A DNA stretch of 64,000 nucleotides. Origin: Luteococcus peritonei (lineage in GTDB: Bacteria; Actinomycetota; Actinomycetes; Propionibacteriales; Propionibacteriaceae). The notes beneath the pieces are model-generated. The model saw nothing but the letters and a program-made list of their open reading frames with translations. It made no database searches and had not been told where the DNA came from. The position numbers were made by a program, and so were the translations under genes. The DNA lies in contig NZ_BAAAIX010000001.1 of NCBI RefSeq assembly GCF_039526385.1, positions 1 through 64,000 of the forward strand, given 5' to 3'. This document shows positions 41,089-48,406 of the stretch, piece by piece; the stretch's first letter is position 1, and the number at the start of each line of letters is the position of its first letter.

Positions 41089-41116
41089 AACGGCCCGCCC
41101 CGGAGGGCGGGCCGTT
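41089..41116 (-). terminator. terminator of the sunset-domain gene
   Basis: A 12-bp stem (AACGGCCCGCCC / GGGCGGGCCGTT, loop CGGA) lies 20 bases beyond the stop codon. Confidence 0.75.
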
Positions 41117-41136
41117 TCGTCGGCGTGGTGCCTGGC

Positions 41137-42177
41137 TCAGCGCTGTGCGCGCGTGAAGCCAGCCTTCTCGGCGGCTTCCACGGAGCTGAAGTAGACATCC
41201 GCGATGGTCCGGTCGTAGCCGGCCGAATCGGCGGTGTGGAACTTCATCGAACGCTCGTTGCCCTTGATGGTGTAGCCGGCCGGCGGCTCGTCACCGACAT
41301 AGGAGCCCTCGCCGTACTCGTTGAGGATGTTGAGGTCCTCGGCGAGCGCCTCGCTGTGGGCGGGCCCGCCCTCGGCACCCATCCGCTCCTCGGGATCGGG
41401 CTCGGAGACCACGTCCAGCCTGGTGGCCTCGGTCTCCGCGGCATCCAGCTTGGCATCGTCGGCCTTGACCCAGGTGGCCTCCGCCGACGGCCCGGCCCCG
41501 GCCCCGGCCTCGGAAGGCTGGTAGGCGGTGCTCGGCTGGTGGGCGGTCCAGGCGTCGTCCTTGGTGGCAAGGAACTGGCGCACGGCGACCGCGGCAGCGG
41601 CCAGCACCGCGCCAGCTGCGGCCACGCGAGCAATGGTGCCGCCCGCGGACCGCTTCTTCTTCTCCGGGAGGGAGAGGTCGCCACGCAGGGCGGCGGCCGC
41701 CGCGGTGCTGCGCTTGGTGGCCTCGCTCACGGCGGGGTGGTTCTCTGCCTGGTGCAGCAGGTCGAGCAGCTGCGGGACCAGCTCGTCCTGGACCTTCTGG
41801 CGGGCCTGGTCAACGGTGGGCTCCAGCTGGTCCTTCGCCTTCGCGGCCACGCCCGCCGCAGCGGTGGCAGCCAGCGGGGCGACCGTCTTGCGAGCGGTCT
41901 CGGCGCGCTGCCGCGCAGTGTCTGCCAGCGGCGCGATGCGCTCCTTGGCGGTGTCGGCCAGCGGGCTCATCCGGTCCTTCGTGGGGGCGATGCGATCCTT
42001 GGCGGTCTCGGTGTACGGGGCGGCCTGCTTGCGGACCTCCTCGACCTTCTCCGTCGCCGTCTCCAGCAGCGGGTTCAGGGCGTCGAGCACCTGCTCGAGG
42101 ATCGCAGCTCCTCGGTCAGCGGCCGTGTGAGTGGTCTCTGCGGCGGCTTCGCGCAAGTCCTTGTTCTTGCGGGACAC
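41137..42177 (-). CDS. membrane-anchored protein with amphipathic repeats and a C-terminal sunset domain
   Basis: The 346-residue protein has three parts. Residues about 10-160 are helical and include a run of related segments (ETAKDRIAP, TKDRMSPLA, DTAKERIAPLA, DTARQRAETA), like LEA or apolipoprotein repeats. One transmembrane helix lies at about 180-200. The C-terminus (about 298-346) has GNERSMKFHTADSAGYDRTI and VYFSSVEAAEKAGF, the sunset domain found at the end of several actinobacterial proteins, including some L17 extensions. The GTG start has GGAGGAAAC upstream. Function is unknown, and an envelope role is only a guess. Confidence 0.75.
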   Translation of the reverse strand: MSRKNKDLREAAAETTHTAADRGAAILEQVLDALNPLLETATEKVEEVRKQAAPYTETAKDRIAPTKDRMSPLADTAKERIAPLADTARQRAETARKTVAPLAATAAAGVAAKAKDQLEPTVDQARQKVQDELVPQLLDLLHQAENHPAVSEATKRSTAAAAALRGDLSLPEKKKRSAGGTIARVAAAGAVLAAAAVAVRQFLATKDDAWTAHQPSTAYQPSEAGAGAGPSAEATWVKADDAKLDAAETEATRLDVVSEPDPEERMGAEGGPAHSEALAEDLNILNEYGEGSYVGDEPPAGYTIKGNERSMKFHTADSAGYDRTIADVYFSSVEAAEKAGFTRAQR

Positions 42178-42205
42178 GTTTCCTCCGATGGTTGTCGGTT
42201 GCGGG

Positions 42206-42219
42206 GCTCGTGGTCGAGC
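42206..42219. repeat. copy 1 of a GCTCG-TGGT-CGAGC hairpin
   Basis: A 14-base self-complementary element occurs here, in the probable 5' leader of the sunset-domain gene (minus strand). An identical copy lies at 42365-42378 in the promoter of the divergent ppiA gene. Confidence 0.5.
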
Positions 42220-42361
42220 ACCCTCTGGTTCCACGCTAGCGGCCGGGGTGGCGGCGCAACAGGGCGGCCCCGGAGCCGTCCACCAACAGCGAACAGGGGC
42301 TCCGCCGCTTGTCGGAGGCTGGTGGGGCGTGGCAGGCGGGATCAGTGCCCTGCGGACCGGA

Positions 42362-42367
42362 TAGGCT
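42362..42367 (+). promoter_or_regulatory. -10 box of ppiA
   Basis: TAGGCT gives a leader of about 75 nt before the ppiA GTG. The second GCTCG-TGGT-CGAGC hairpin overlaps its end. Confidence 0.5.
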
Positions 42368-42378
42368 CGTGGTCGAGC
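42365..42378. repeat. copy 2 of the GCTCG-TGGT-CGAGC hairpin
   Basis: Identical in all 14 bases to 42206-42219. It spans the -10 box and transcription start region of ppiA. Confidence 0.5.
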
Positions 42379-42447
42379 CAGGGCGGCCCAGAAGGGCCGA
42401 CGGCCCCACCGGGCCGGGATCTGGCCCCAGCAACGAGAGGAAGACCA

Positions 42448-42960
42448 GTGGCATCCACTGCAACCCTGCACACCAACCACGGTGACATCGTCATCGAGCT
42501 CTTCGCCGACCAGGCCCCCAAGACGGTCGACAACTTCGTCGGCCTGGCCACCGGCGCCAAGGAGTACGCGGATCCCCGCACCGGCGAGAAGACCACCGGC
42601 AACTTCTACGACGGCCTCACCTTCCACCGCGTCATCGACGGCTTCATGATCCAGGGCGGCTGCCCGCAGGGCACCGGCACCGGTGGCCCCGGCTACCAGT
42701 TCGGCGACGAGTTCCACCCCGAGCTCGCCTTCAACAAGCCCTACCTGCTGGCCATGGCGAATGCCGGCCCCGGCACCAACGGCTCGCAGTTCTTCATCAC
42801 CGTTGCGCCGACCCCGCACCTGAACCACCGCCACACCATCTTCGGCGAGGTGACCGACGAGGCCAGCAAGAAGGTCGTCGACGAGATCGCGCAGGTTCCC
42901 ACCGGTCGCATGGACCGCCCGGTGGAGCCGGTCGTGATCAACTCGGTGACGGTCGCCTGA
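42448..42960 (+). CDS. ppiA: peptidyl-prolyl cis-trans isomerase, cyclophilin type
   Basis: The 170-residue cytoplasmic cyclophilin catalyses proline isomerisation in folding proteins. Active-site motifs are FYDGLTFHRVIDGFMIQGG (about 52-70), NGSQFFITVAPTPHLNHRHTIFG and MANAGPGTNGSQ. GAGAGGAAG precedes the GTG start. It is a single gene followed by a terminator. Confidence 0.95.
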   Translation: MASTATLHTNHGDIVIELFADQAPKTVDNFVGLATGAKEYADPRTGEKTTGNFYDGLTFHRVIDGFMIQGGCPQGTGTGGPGYQFGDEFHPELAFNKPYLLAMANAGPGTNGSQFFITVAPTPHLNHRHTIFGEVTDEASKKVVDEIAQVPTGRMDRPVEPVVINSVTVA

Positions 42961-42981
42961 GGCACCACAGCACGCACGACC

Positions 42982-43014
42982 GCAGGGGTCGCCGGCCTGG
43001 CCGGCGGCCCCTGC
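42982..43014 (+). terminator. ppiA terminator
   Basis: GCAGGGGTCGCCGG pairs with CCGGCGGCCCCTGC across a 5-nt loop (14 bp with one G-T wobble), starting 21 bases after the ppiA stop. Confidence 0.75.
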
Positions 43015-43041
43015 TGCATTCCCCGGACCCGTCGGCTGCCC

Positions 43042-43047
43042 TAGGAT
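43042..43047 (+). promoter_or_regulatory. -10 box for leaderless mRNA of the AsnC-domain gene
   Basis: TAGGAT is followed by 7 nt and the ATG at 43055. No Shine-Dalgarno sequence is recognisable. Confidence 0.55.
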
Positions 43048-43054
43048 CGGAGCC

Positions 43055-43330
43055 ATGATCACCGCCATCGTCTTCGTCAAGGCCGACGTCTCCCGCATCC
43101 CCGAGGTGGCCGAGGAGATCGCCTCGCTGGAGGGGGTGAGCGAGGTCTACTCGGTGACCGGGCAGGTGGACCTGATCTGCATGGTGCGGGTGCGCGACAC
43201 CGATGCCGTCGCCGAGGTGATCGCCGACCACCTGAACAAGGTGCCCGGCGTGCTGGAGACCGAGACGCACATCGCCTTCCGCGCCTATTCCTCACGCGAC
43301 CTGGAGGCCGCCTTCTCGTTGGGGATGTGA
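43055..43330 (+). CDS. stand-alone Lrp/AsnC ligand-binding domain
   Basis: The 91-residue protein is a bare RAM/AsnC effector domain. It begins MITAIVFVKADVSRIPEVAEE, followed by EGVSEVYSVTGQVDLICMVRV and a C-terminal THIAFRAYSSRDLEAAF. There is no helix-turn-helix, so it cannot bind DNA in the Lrp manner. Such single-domain proteins oligomerise and bind amino acids, and their targets are unknown. It ends three bases from the convergent nuclease gene. Confidence 0.88.
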   Translation: MITAIVFVKADVSRIPEVAEEIASLEGVSEVYSVTGQVDLICMVRVRDTDAVAEVIADHLNKVPGVLETETHIAFRAYSSRDLEAAFSLGM

Positions 43331-43333
43331 GCC

Positions 43334-45142
43334 TCAGCCCGCCAGGGGCGCGGGCAGCTCCCCAGCCAGGCTGGCCGCCGCGTCGACGGGTGCGGTCAGT
43401 TCGGCCACGGTCTGCTCGGCCAGGGTGAGCCGGGCCAGGTCGCCCTCGGCCAGGCCGACGTGCCGCGGCCAGGACCAGTCGCCGTCGATGTCGATCAACC
43501 GGACGCCCGGCGTCTCCAGCCAGCTGCACAGCATCTCGCACTCCTCGATGCTGGCCGCCGGCATCCCCTCCACCGGGGGCAGCACCGTCCCCGCCGCCGC
43601 GACGGCCTCGCGGGCCACCCGTTGTGGCACCTCTCCGGGCAGGCTGACCACCGCCGCGGCCAGCCGCCCGTGGCGCAGGACGTGGATCTGCCAGCCGCCG
43701 CCCTCGCGGGGCAGTGCTGCCACGATCTGGCGGCAGCCGGCCACCGAGGCCATCCGCTGGCCGCGCAGCGTGGTGCGGGCATAGCCCGACAGCCGCGCGG
43801 AGAGCACCTGCGCCTCCTCGTAGCGTTGCTGGGCGACCAGGCGCCCCATCCGTCGTCCCACGGTGCGCAGCACCGGACGCACATCGCTGGACAGCGCCTG
43901 GTGCAGCTCGTCGACCATGGCCTGGTAGTCCCGCTCCACACCCTCGCGCAGCTCGCAGGGGGCCAGGCAGCGGCCCATCTCCGCCAGGGCACAGGACTGG
44001 CTGGCGGTGCGCCGGCTGAGCCGCTTGGTGCACTGCCGCACCGGAAAGGCGTCGTAGAGCGCCAGCACCGCCTCGTCGGCCGCCTGACGCGAGCTGAACG
44101 GACCCCAGTAGCGCGCCTGGTCGTCGAGCACGCCCCGCACCACGCTGAGCCGGGGGAAGTGCTCCCGGGTGAGCTTGACCCACAGCAGCCGGGACTGGTT
44201 GCGGGAACGACGGTTGTAGCGGGGGGAGTGGGCCGCGATCATCCGCAGCTCGCGGACCGCGGCCTCCAGCTCGGTGGCGCAGGGATGGGCCTCGACGCCG
44301 GTGGCCACCCGTACCATCTCCTCCATCCGGCCCCGCTTCTCGGCCGCGGTGAAGTAGCTGCGCACCCGGGTGCGGATGTTGACCGACTTGCCTACGTAGA
44401 GCACCTCGCGGCGCGTGGCGCCGCCCGAGGTGTGGTGGTCGGCATAGAAGCAGTAGACGCCCGGGCCGGTGGGCAGGTCCTTGGCCCACACCCGCTTGGC
44501 GCGACGCTGCGGGGAGACCCGGCGGGTGAACTCGGTGAGGTCCTCCAGGGTGTCCACGCCCAGGTTGCCCACCCGCTCCAGCAGCCCGTGCAGGACGTCG
44601 ACGGTGGCCCGGGCATCGGACAGGGCGCGGTGGTTGGGCACGGTGGTGGCACCGAAGTGGGCCGCGAGGGTGGACAGCTTGCAGTTGCGCACCTCGTCGC
44701 GCAGCAGCACCTGACGCGCGAGGGCCACGGTGTCCACCACCGCGAAACCTGGCCAGGGGGTCTCCTGTGCGGCGCAGGCCCGCTTCAGGAAGCCGATGTC
44801 GAAACCGGCGTTGTGGGCCACCAGCACGGCGCCGCGGCTGAACTCCAGGAAGCTGGGCAGCACCTGCTCGATGCGCGGACTGGTGGCCACCATCTGGTCG
44901 GTGATGCCGGTGAGCACCGCGATCATGGCGGGGATGTGCGAGCCCGGGTTGACCAGGGTCTGGAACTCCCCGACGATCTCGCCGCCGCGTACCTTCACTG
45001 CGCCGACCTCGGTGATGGCGCTGTCCTCCGCGCCGCCGGTGGTCTCCAGGTCGACCACCACGAAGGTGACCTCGGCCAGTGGGGTGCCGAGATCGGCGAA
45101 GCTGGGCTGCACGCTGCTGGTCATCGGCTGGCTCCTGGACAT
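43334..45142 (-). CDS. DEDDh exonuclease fused to a GIY-YIG (UvrC/Cho-like) domain
   Basis: The 602-residue protein has an N-terminal DnaQ-type exonuclease (Asp31 and Glu33 in VVDLETTGG, and NHRALSDARAT near 180). A GIY-YIG nuclease domain follows, with GVYCFYADHH and REVLYVGKSVNIRTRVRSYF (about 228-300), then a UvrC-like middle part with a Cys-containing segment (ALAEMGRCLAPC). This fused nuclease is conserved in actinobacteria and is thought to act in DNA repair. Two starts compete. ATG 45142 has TAGCCT seven bases upstream (leaderless), and ATG 45124 has AGGAG seven bases upstream. A LexA-like box lies just upstream (45205-45220). Confidence 0.88.
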   Translation of the reverse strand: MSRSQPMTSSVQPSFADLGTPLAEVTFVVVDLETTGGAEDSAITEVGAVKVRGGEIVGEFQTLVNPGSHIPAMIAVLTGITDQMVATSPRIEQVLPSFLEFSRGAVLVAHNAGFDIGFLKRACAAQETPWPGFAVVDTVALARQVLLRDEVRNCKLSTLAAHFGATTVPNHRALSDARATVDVLHGLLERVGNLGVDTLEDLTEFTRRVSPQRRAKRVWAKDLPTGPGVYCFYADHHTSGGATRREVLYVGKSVNIRTRVRSYFTAAEKRGRMEEMVRVATGVEAHPCATELEAAVRELRMIAAHSPRYNRRSRNQSRLLWVKLTREHFPRLSVVRGVLDDQARYWGPFSSRQAADEAVLALYDAFPVRQCTKRLSRRTASQSCALAEMGRCLAPCELREGVERDYQAMVDELHQALSSDVRPVLRTVGRRMGRLVAQQRYEEAQVLSARLSGYARTTLRGQRMASVAGCRQIVAALPREGGGWQIHVLRHGRLAAAVVSLPGEVPQRVAREAVAAAGTVLPPVEGMPAASIEECEMLCSWLETPGVRLIDIDGDWSWPRHVGLAEGDLARLTLAEQTVAELTAPVDAAASLAGELPAPLAG

Positions 45143-45149
45143 GAGGGGA

Positions 45150-45155
45150 AGGCTA
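45150..45155 (-). promoter_or_regulatory. -10 box for leaderless nuclease mRNA
   Basis: On the minus strand TAGCCT is followed by 7 nt and the ATG at 45142. Confidence 0.5.
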
Positions 45156-45204
45156 GGCAGCGCCACTGACAGTTTCGGGCGAGTCGCCCGCAGGATCCGG
45201 GCTG

Positions 45205-45220
45205 TCGAACGCCTGTGCGA
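45205..45220. promoter_or_regulatory. LexA (SOS)-like box
   Basis: TCGAAC, four bases, GTGCGA differs by one base from the actinobacterial SOS consensus TCGAAC-N4-GTTCGA. It lies 63 bases upstream of the nuclease start, between divergent genes. Confidence 0.5.
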
Positions 45221-45245
45221 AAAATTGTCAGTGGGCAGCTGCAGC

Positions 45246-45554
45246 ATGGCTGGCATGGAGACGACGATCGACTGCGGCGGCTGCCGCAACCGGGGCCCGG
45301 CCTGCCAGGACTGCGTGGTGGCCGTGCTGCTGGAGCAGAGCGACCTGGCCGGTGCCCCCACGGCGCACCAGGAGCCCTGTCTGGACGAGCAGGAGCGGGC
45401 CGCCGTGGCCGCCCTGGCGGGTCAGGGACTGGTGCCGCCGCTGCGCCTGCTGCCGCCGCTCACCGTGGTGCAGGGGGAGGCCCAGGTGGGCAATGCGCTG
45501 AAGAGTGTGGCGACCGGGCCAGCAGGTTTGGGCGGATGTCCGGTGGCGGTTTAG
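45246..45554 (+). CDS. small cysteine-rich conserved hypothetical protein
   Basis: The 102-residue protein has an N-terminal cluster of four cysteines (CGGC at 10-13 and CQDC at 20-23) that could bind zinc, followed by VVAVLLEQSD and a helical AAVAALAGQGLVPPLRLLP. Similar short proteins occur next to NlpC/P60 genes in other actinobacteria without known function. The start is uncertain between ATG 45246 and ATG 45255, since neither has a ribosome binding site. Its upstream region contains the LexA-like box and a long inverted repeat. Confidence 0.65.
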   Translation: MAGMETTIDCGGCRNRGPACQDCVVAVLLEQSDLAGAPTAHQEPCLDEQERAAVAALAGQGLVPPLRLLPPLTVVQGEAQVGNALKSVATGPAGLGGCPVAV

Positions 45555-45606
45555 AATTTCTCAGACTCGCGACCAGACCGTCGTGACCAGGATTGGGGAT
45601 CGAAGC

Positions 45607-46719
45607 GTGAAGTTCACAGCACGGGCGTTCAGCGCCGCAGCGGTGGCCGGGGTCCTGGCCACCTCCATGGTGTGCGCCCCCGCGCAGGCCGATCCCGACG
45701 CCGTCACCCAGGCGCAGGAGAAGCTGGCCAGGATCGAGGAGGAGAGCTCCGCGATCGATGCCCGCTACATCCAGCTCCAGTCGCAGCTCGACGACGCCAG
45801 CGCGGAGCTGGCGCAGGCCCGTCAGGACGAGGCGGCTCAGGCCAAGCGGGTGACCGCCCTGTCCAAGGACCTGGGCCAGTTCGCGATGCTGCGCTACCAG
45901 ACCTCCGGGGTCGACCTCACCACGCGGCTGCTCACCAGTCAGGACGAGGCCGACTTCCTGGGCCAGCTCGCCACCATCCAGACCGTGACCGACCGCGCCA
46001 ACGACCGGGTGCAGAGCCTGCAGCTGGCCCAGGCCCGCCTGGCCCAGGTCAAGGACGAGGCCGAGACCACTCGCGCCCGGATCGCCGAGGACAAGGCCGA
46101 GCAGGCCGCCGTCGCCAAGCAGTACCAGCGCAAGGAGGCCGAGGCCCGCGCGGTGCTGGAGCGGCTCACCGCCGAGGAGAAGGCCCGGCTGGCCGAGATC
46201 GAGCGCAAGAAGCAGCAGGCAGCCGCCAAGGCGCTGCAGGAGGCCCGCAGCCGCGCCGCGGCCTCGCAGCAGGAGCAGGAGCAGTCCGAGGACGAGACCC
46301 GGGCTGAGCCCGAGGAGAAGACCACCCAGAAGGCCGAGCAGGCGGGCACCGCGACGCCCACGAGCGGCAGCGGCCGTGCCTCCGATGCCATCTCCTTCGC
46401 CCTGTCCCAGGTGGGCAAGAGCTATGTCATGGGGGCCACCGGCCCCGGTGCCTACGACTGCTCCGGCCTGATGCTCACCGCCTGGAAGCAGGCGGGCGTC
46501 TCGCTGCCGCGCACCTCCCAGCAGCAGTTCGGTGCCGGCAGCCAGGTGCCCACCTCCAGCCTGCAGCCCGGGGACCTGGTCTTCTACTACGGCGGCATCA
46601 GCCACGTCGGCATGTACATCGGCAACGGGCAGATCGTGCACGCCTCCAACCCGCGCACCGGGGTGAAGGTGGCCCCGGTGGACTCCATGCCGATCGCCGG
46701 CGCCCGCCGTGTCGGCTGA
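45607..46719 (+). CDS. secreted NlpC/P60 peptidoglycan endopeptidase
   Basis: The 370-residue protein has a signal peptide ending APAQA-D (cleavage after about residue 28). A long coiled coil follows (about 30-250), then a Pro/Glu linker and a C-terminal NlpC/P60 domain with Cys285 in YDCSGL, His333 in SHVGMYIG and His345. It would cut the peptide stem of peptidoglycan, like mycobacterial RipC/RipD-type hydrolases, the coiled coil holding it in an inactive or complexed state. The GTG start is supported by the signal peptide. It overlaps the ROK gene by 11 bases. Confidence 0.92.
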   Translation: MKFTARAFSAAAVAGVLATSMVCAPAQADPDAVTQAQEKLARIEEESSAIDARYIQLQSQLDDASAELAQARQDEAAQAKRVTALSKDLGQFAMLRYQTSGVDLTTRLLTSQDEADFLGQLATIQTVTDRANDRVQSLQLAQARLAQVKDEAETTRARIAEDKAEQAAVAKQYQRKEAEARAVLERLTAEEKARLAEIERKKQQAAAKALQEARSRAAASQQEQEQSEDETRAEPEEKTTQKAEQAGTATPTSGSGRASDAISFALSQVGKSYVMGATGPGAYDCSGLMLTAWKQAGVSLPRTSQQQFGAGSQVPTSSLQPGDLVFYYGGISHVGMYIGNGQIVHASNPRTGVKVAPVDSMPIAGARRVG

Positions 46720-47800
46720 GATCGGGGCCCGTCGGCTGCGCACCACCCCGGTGCTGAGCGTCGGCATCGACATCGGCGGCACCAAGGTGGCCGCCGGTGT
46801 GGTCGACGAGGACGGGCAGATCCTGCGTCGCCTGCAGCGACCCACCCCCTCGCGCAGTCCACAGGCCGTCGAGGACGCCATCGTCGACGTGGTGGGGGAG
46901 TTGTGCCGAGACCACCACGTGGAGGCCGTCGGCATCGGCGCGGCCGGCTGGGTGGACACCGACCAGGCCGTGGTGCGCTTCTCGCCCCACCTGGCCTGGC
47001 GCAACGAGCCGCTCAAGGCGCGACTGAACCAGCGCATCGCGCTCCCGGTGCTGGTGGACAACGATGCGAACGCGGCCGCCTGGGCGGAGTTCCGCTTCGG
47101 CGCGGGCCGCAATGCCAAGGTCATGGTCTGCCTCACCCTGGGCACCGGGATCGGCGGCGCCCTGATCATCAACGGCAAGCTCTTCCGCGGCCGCTACGGC
47201 ATGGCCGGAGAGTTCGGCCACATGGGCGTGGTGCCGGAAGGGCACTGGTGTCCGTGCGGCAACCGTGGCTGCTGGGAGCAGTACGCCTCCGGCAACTCCC
47301 TGGTGCGTGACGCGAAGGCGCTGCTGCGTGAGAACTCGCCGCAGGCCAGCGGCCTGATGGAGCGGATCGGGGGAGACATCGACGCGCTCACCGGCCCCGA
47401 CGTGACCGCCGCGGCCATGGCCGGTGACCAGATGGCCACCGAGCTGATCAGCGACGTGGGCACCTGGCTCGGGCGCGGGATCGCGGACCTGGCCGCCGCC
47501 CTGGACCCGGACCTGTTCGTGGTGGGTGGCGGCGTGAGCGCCGCCGGGGACCTGTTGCTGCGGCCCGCGCAGCATGCCTTCGACCGCACGCTGACCGGCC
47601 GCGGCTTCCGGCCCCCGGCCCGGCTGGTGATCGCCGAGTTCCGCAACGACGCCGGCCTGGTCGGGGCTGCGGACCTGGCCCGCCACTCGATCGCCGAGCC
47701 GCCGGGCTCGGATCGCGGCTTCTGGCCCCGGCGGCGCCACAGCAGCGGCCGGCTGCGCCGACTGCGTGACAGCCTGCTGGTGGAGCCGGGCAGGGTCTGA
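46709..47800 (+). CDS. ROK-family sugar kinase (glucokinase-like)
   Basis: The 363-residue protein has the ROK signatures: the phosphate loop DIGGTKVAAGVV (21-32), the catalytic Asp119 in VLVDNDANAAA, and the zinc site with EFGHMG (His171) and CPCGNRGC (Cys181, 183, 188). It likely phosphorylates glucose with ATP. An extra basic tail of about 40 residues follows the domain (RRRHSSGRLRRLRDSLL). The GTG start overlaps the peptidase gene. Its stop lies in a 20-bp palindrome shared with the convergent gene. Confidence 0.88.
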   Translation: MSAEIGARRLRTTPVLSVGIDIGGTKVAAGVVDEDGQILRRLQRPTPSRSPQAVEDAIVDVVGELCRDHHVEAVGIGAAGWVDTDQAVVRFSPHLAWRNEPLKARLNQRIALPVLVDNDANAAAWAEFRFGAGRNAKVMVCLTLGTGIGGALIINGKLFRGRYGMAGEFGHMGVVPEGHWCPCGNRGCWEQYASGNSLVRDAKALLRENSPQASGLMERIGGDIDALTGPDVTAAAMAGDQMATELISDVGTWLGRGIADLAAALDPDLFVVGGGVSAAGDLLLRPAQHAFDRTLTGRGFRPPARLVIAEFRNDAGLVGAADLARHSIAEPPGSDRGFWPRRRHSSGRLRRLRDSLLVEPGRV

Positions 47801-47810
47801 TCAGACCCTG
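47791..47810. terminator. 20-bp perfect palindrome containing both convergent stop codons
   Basis: CAGGGTCTGATCAGACCCTG is perfectly symmetric. The plus TGA (47798-47800) and the minus TGA (47803-47801) meet at its centre, and both proteins end in Arg-Val. As RNA it would fold to a hairpin with no spare loop, so termination is possible but unproven. Confidence 0.4.
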
Positions 47811-48304
47811 GCGCCGTCGTCCCAGGGATCGCGGGGAGTACGCGGCAGGTTGAGCAGCAGCACCGCGAGGCCTACCGCGAAGGCGGCCACCGCCCAGCGT
47901 CCCCAGTGGCGGCCGAGGCCCAGGTCGAGACCGAGCAGTCCCAGCAGACCCAGCAGGATGCCGGCTCCCAGCAGCAGCGAGCCCACCAGCACCGCTCCCC
48001 GCGGGCGCGGCAACGGTGACGGGCTGGGCGGCACGAAGGGTTCGTCCGGCTCGTCGCCAGAGGCCTGCTCCATGGCGCGGGACAGGTTGAAGGGCTCCGC
48101 GTGGTCCCCGCGCGTGCTCTCCTGCGGCCTCCCGGCCGAGTCCTCGGGGCTCTCGGGCGGGGCTGACGGACGACGCCGGGGGCGGCGGTCACGCTCGACG
48201 CGGGCCACGTCGTCGTCGCTGGGCCCGGCCGAGAAGGACGGGTCGTCGCCGAACTCGGCCCGCATGATCTGCTCGAAGCGGTCGCCGGTCTCCTCGGTGC
48301 TCAC
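47801..48304 (-). CDS. hypothetical membrane protein with disordered N-terminal half
   Basis: The 167-residue protein has a short acidic start (MSTEETGDRFEQIMRAEFGDD). A Pro/Arg/Glu-rich stretch without predicted fold follows (about 35-100), then two close transmembrane helices (about 103-125 and 135-153). It is not assigned to a family. The GTG start at 48304 is preceded by TAGGCT at six bases (leaderless). Its stop is mirrored with that of the ROK gene. Confidence 0.75.
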   Translation of the reverse strand: MSTEETGDRFEQIMRAEFGDDPSFSAGPSDDDVARVERDRRPRRRPSAPPESPEDSAGRPQESTRGDHAEPFNLSRAMEQASGDEPDEPFVPPSPSPLPRPRGAVLVGSLLLGAGILLGLLGLLGLDLGLGRHWGRWAVAAFAVGLAVLLLNLPRTPRDPWDDGARV

Positions 48305-48310
48305 GGCTCC

Positions 48311-48316
48311 AGCCTA
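48311..48316 (-). promoter_or_regulatory. -10 box for leaderless mRNA of the hypothetical membrane protein
   Basis: TAGGCT on the minus strand is followed by 6 nt and the GTG at 48304. Confidence 0.55.
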
Positions 48317-48377
48317 GGTCGTGGCGGCCATCCGCCCCAGCCCGTGCGCCGCGGCTCGTGGCGGCGCCGGGCTGCCC

Positions 48378-48383
48378 TAGGGT
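48378..48383 (+). promoter_or_regulatory. -10 box of the PlsC-like operon
   Basis: TAGGGT gives a leader of about 16 nt that contains GAGGAGGAG before the GTG of the 39-codon leader gene. Confidence 0.5.
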
Positions 48384-48406
48384 GGTGGCGTCCGAGGAGG
48401 AGAGCC

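Noticed and set aside
40929..41198. N-terminal extension of the helix-turn-helix protein through the 21-bp repeats
   Set aside because: The open frame continues upstream with GTG codons, but the ATG at 40928 has a strong ribosome binding site and the upstream translation is low-complexity with Val-Val heptads.
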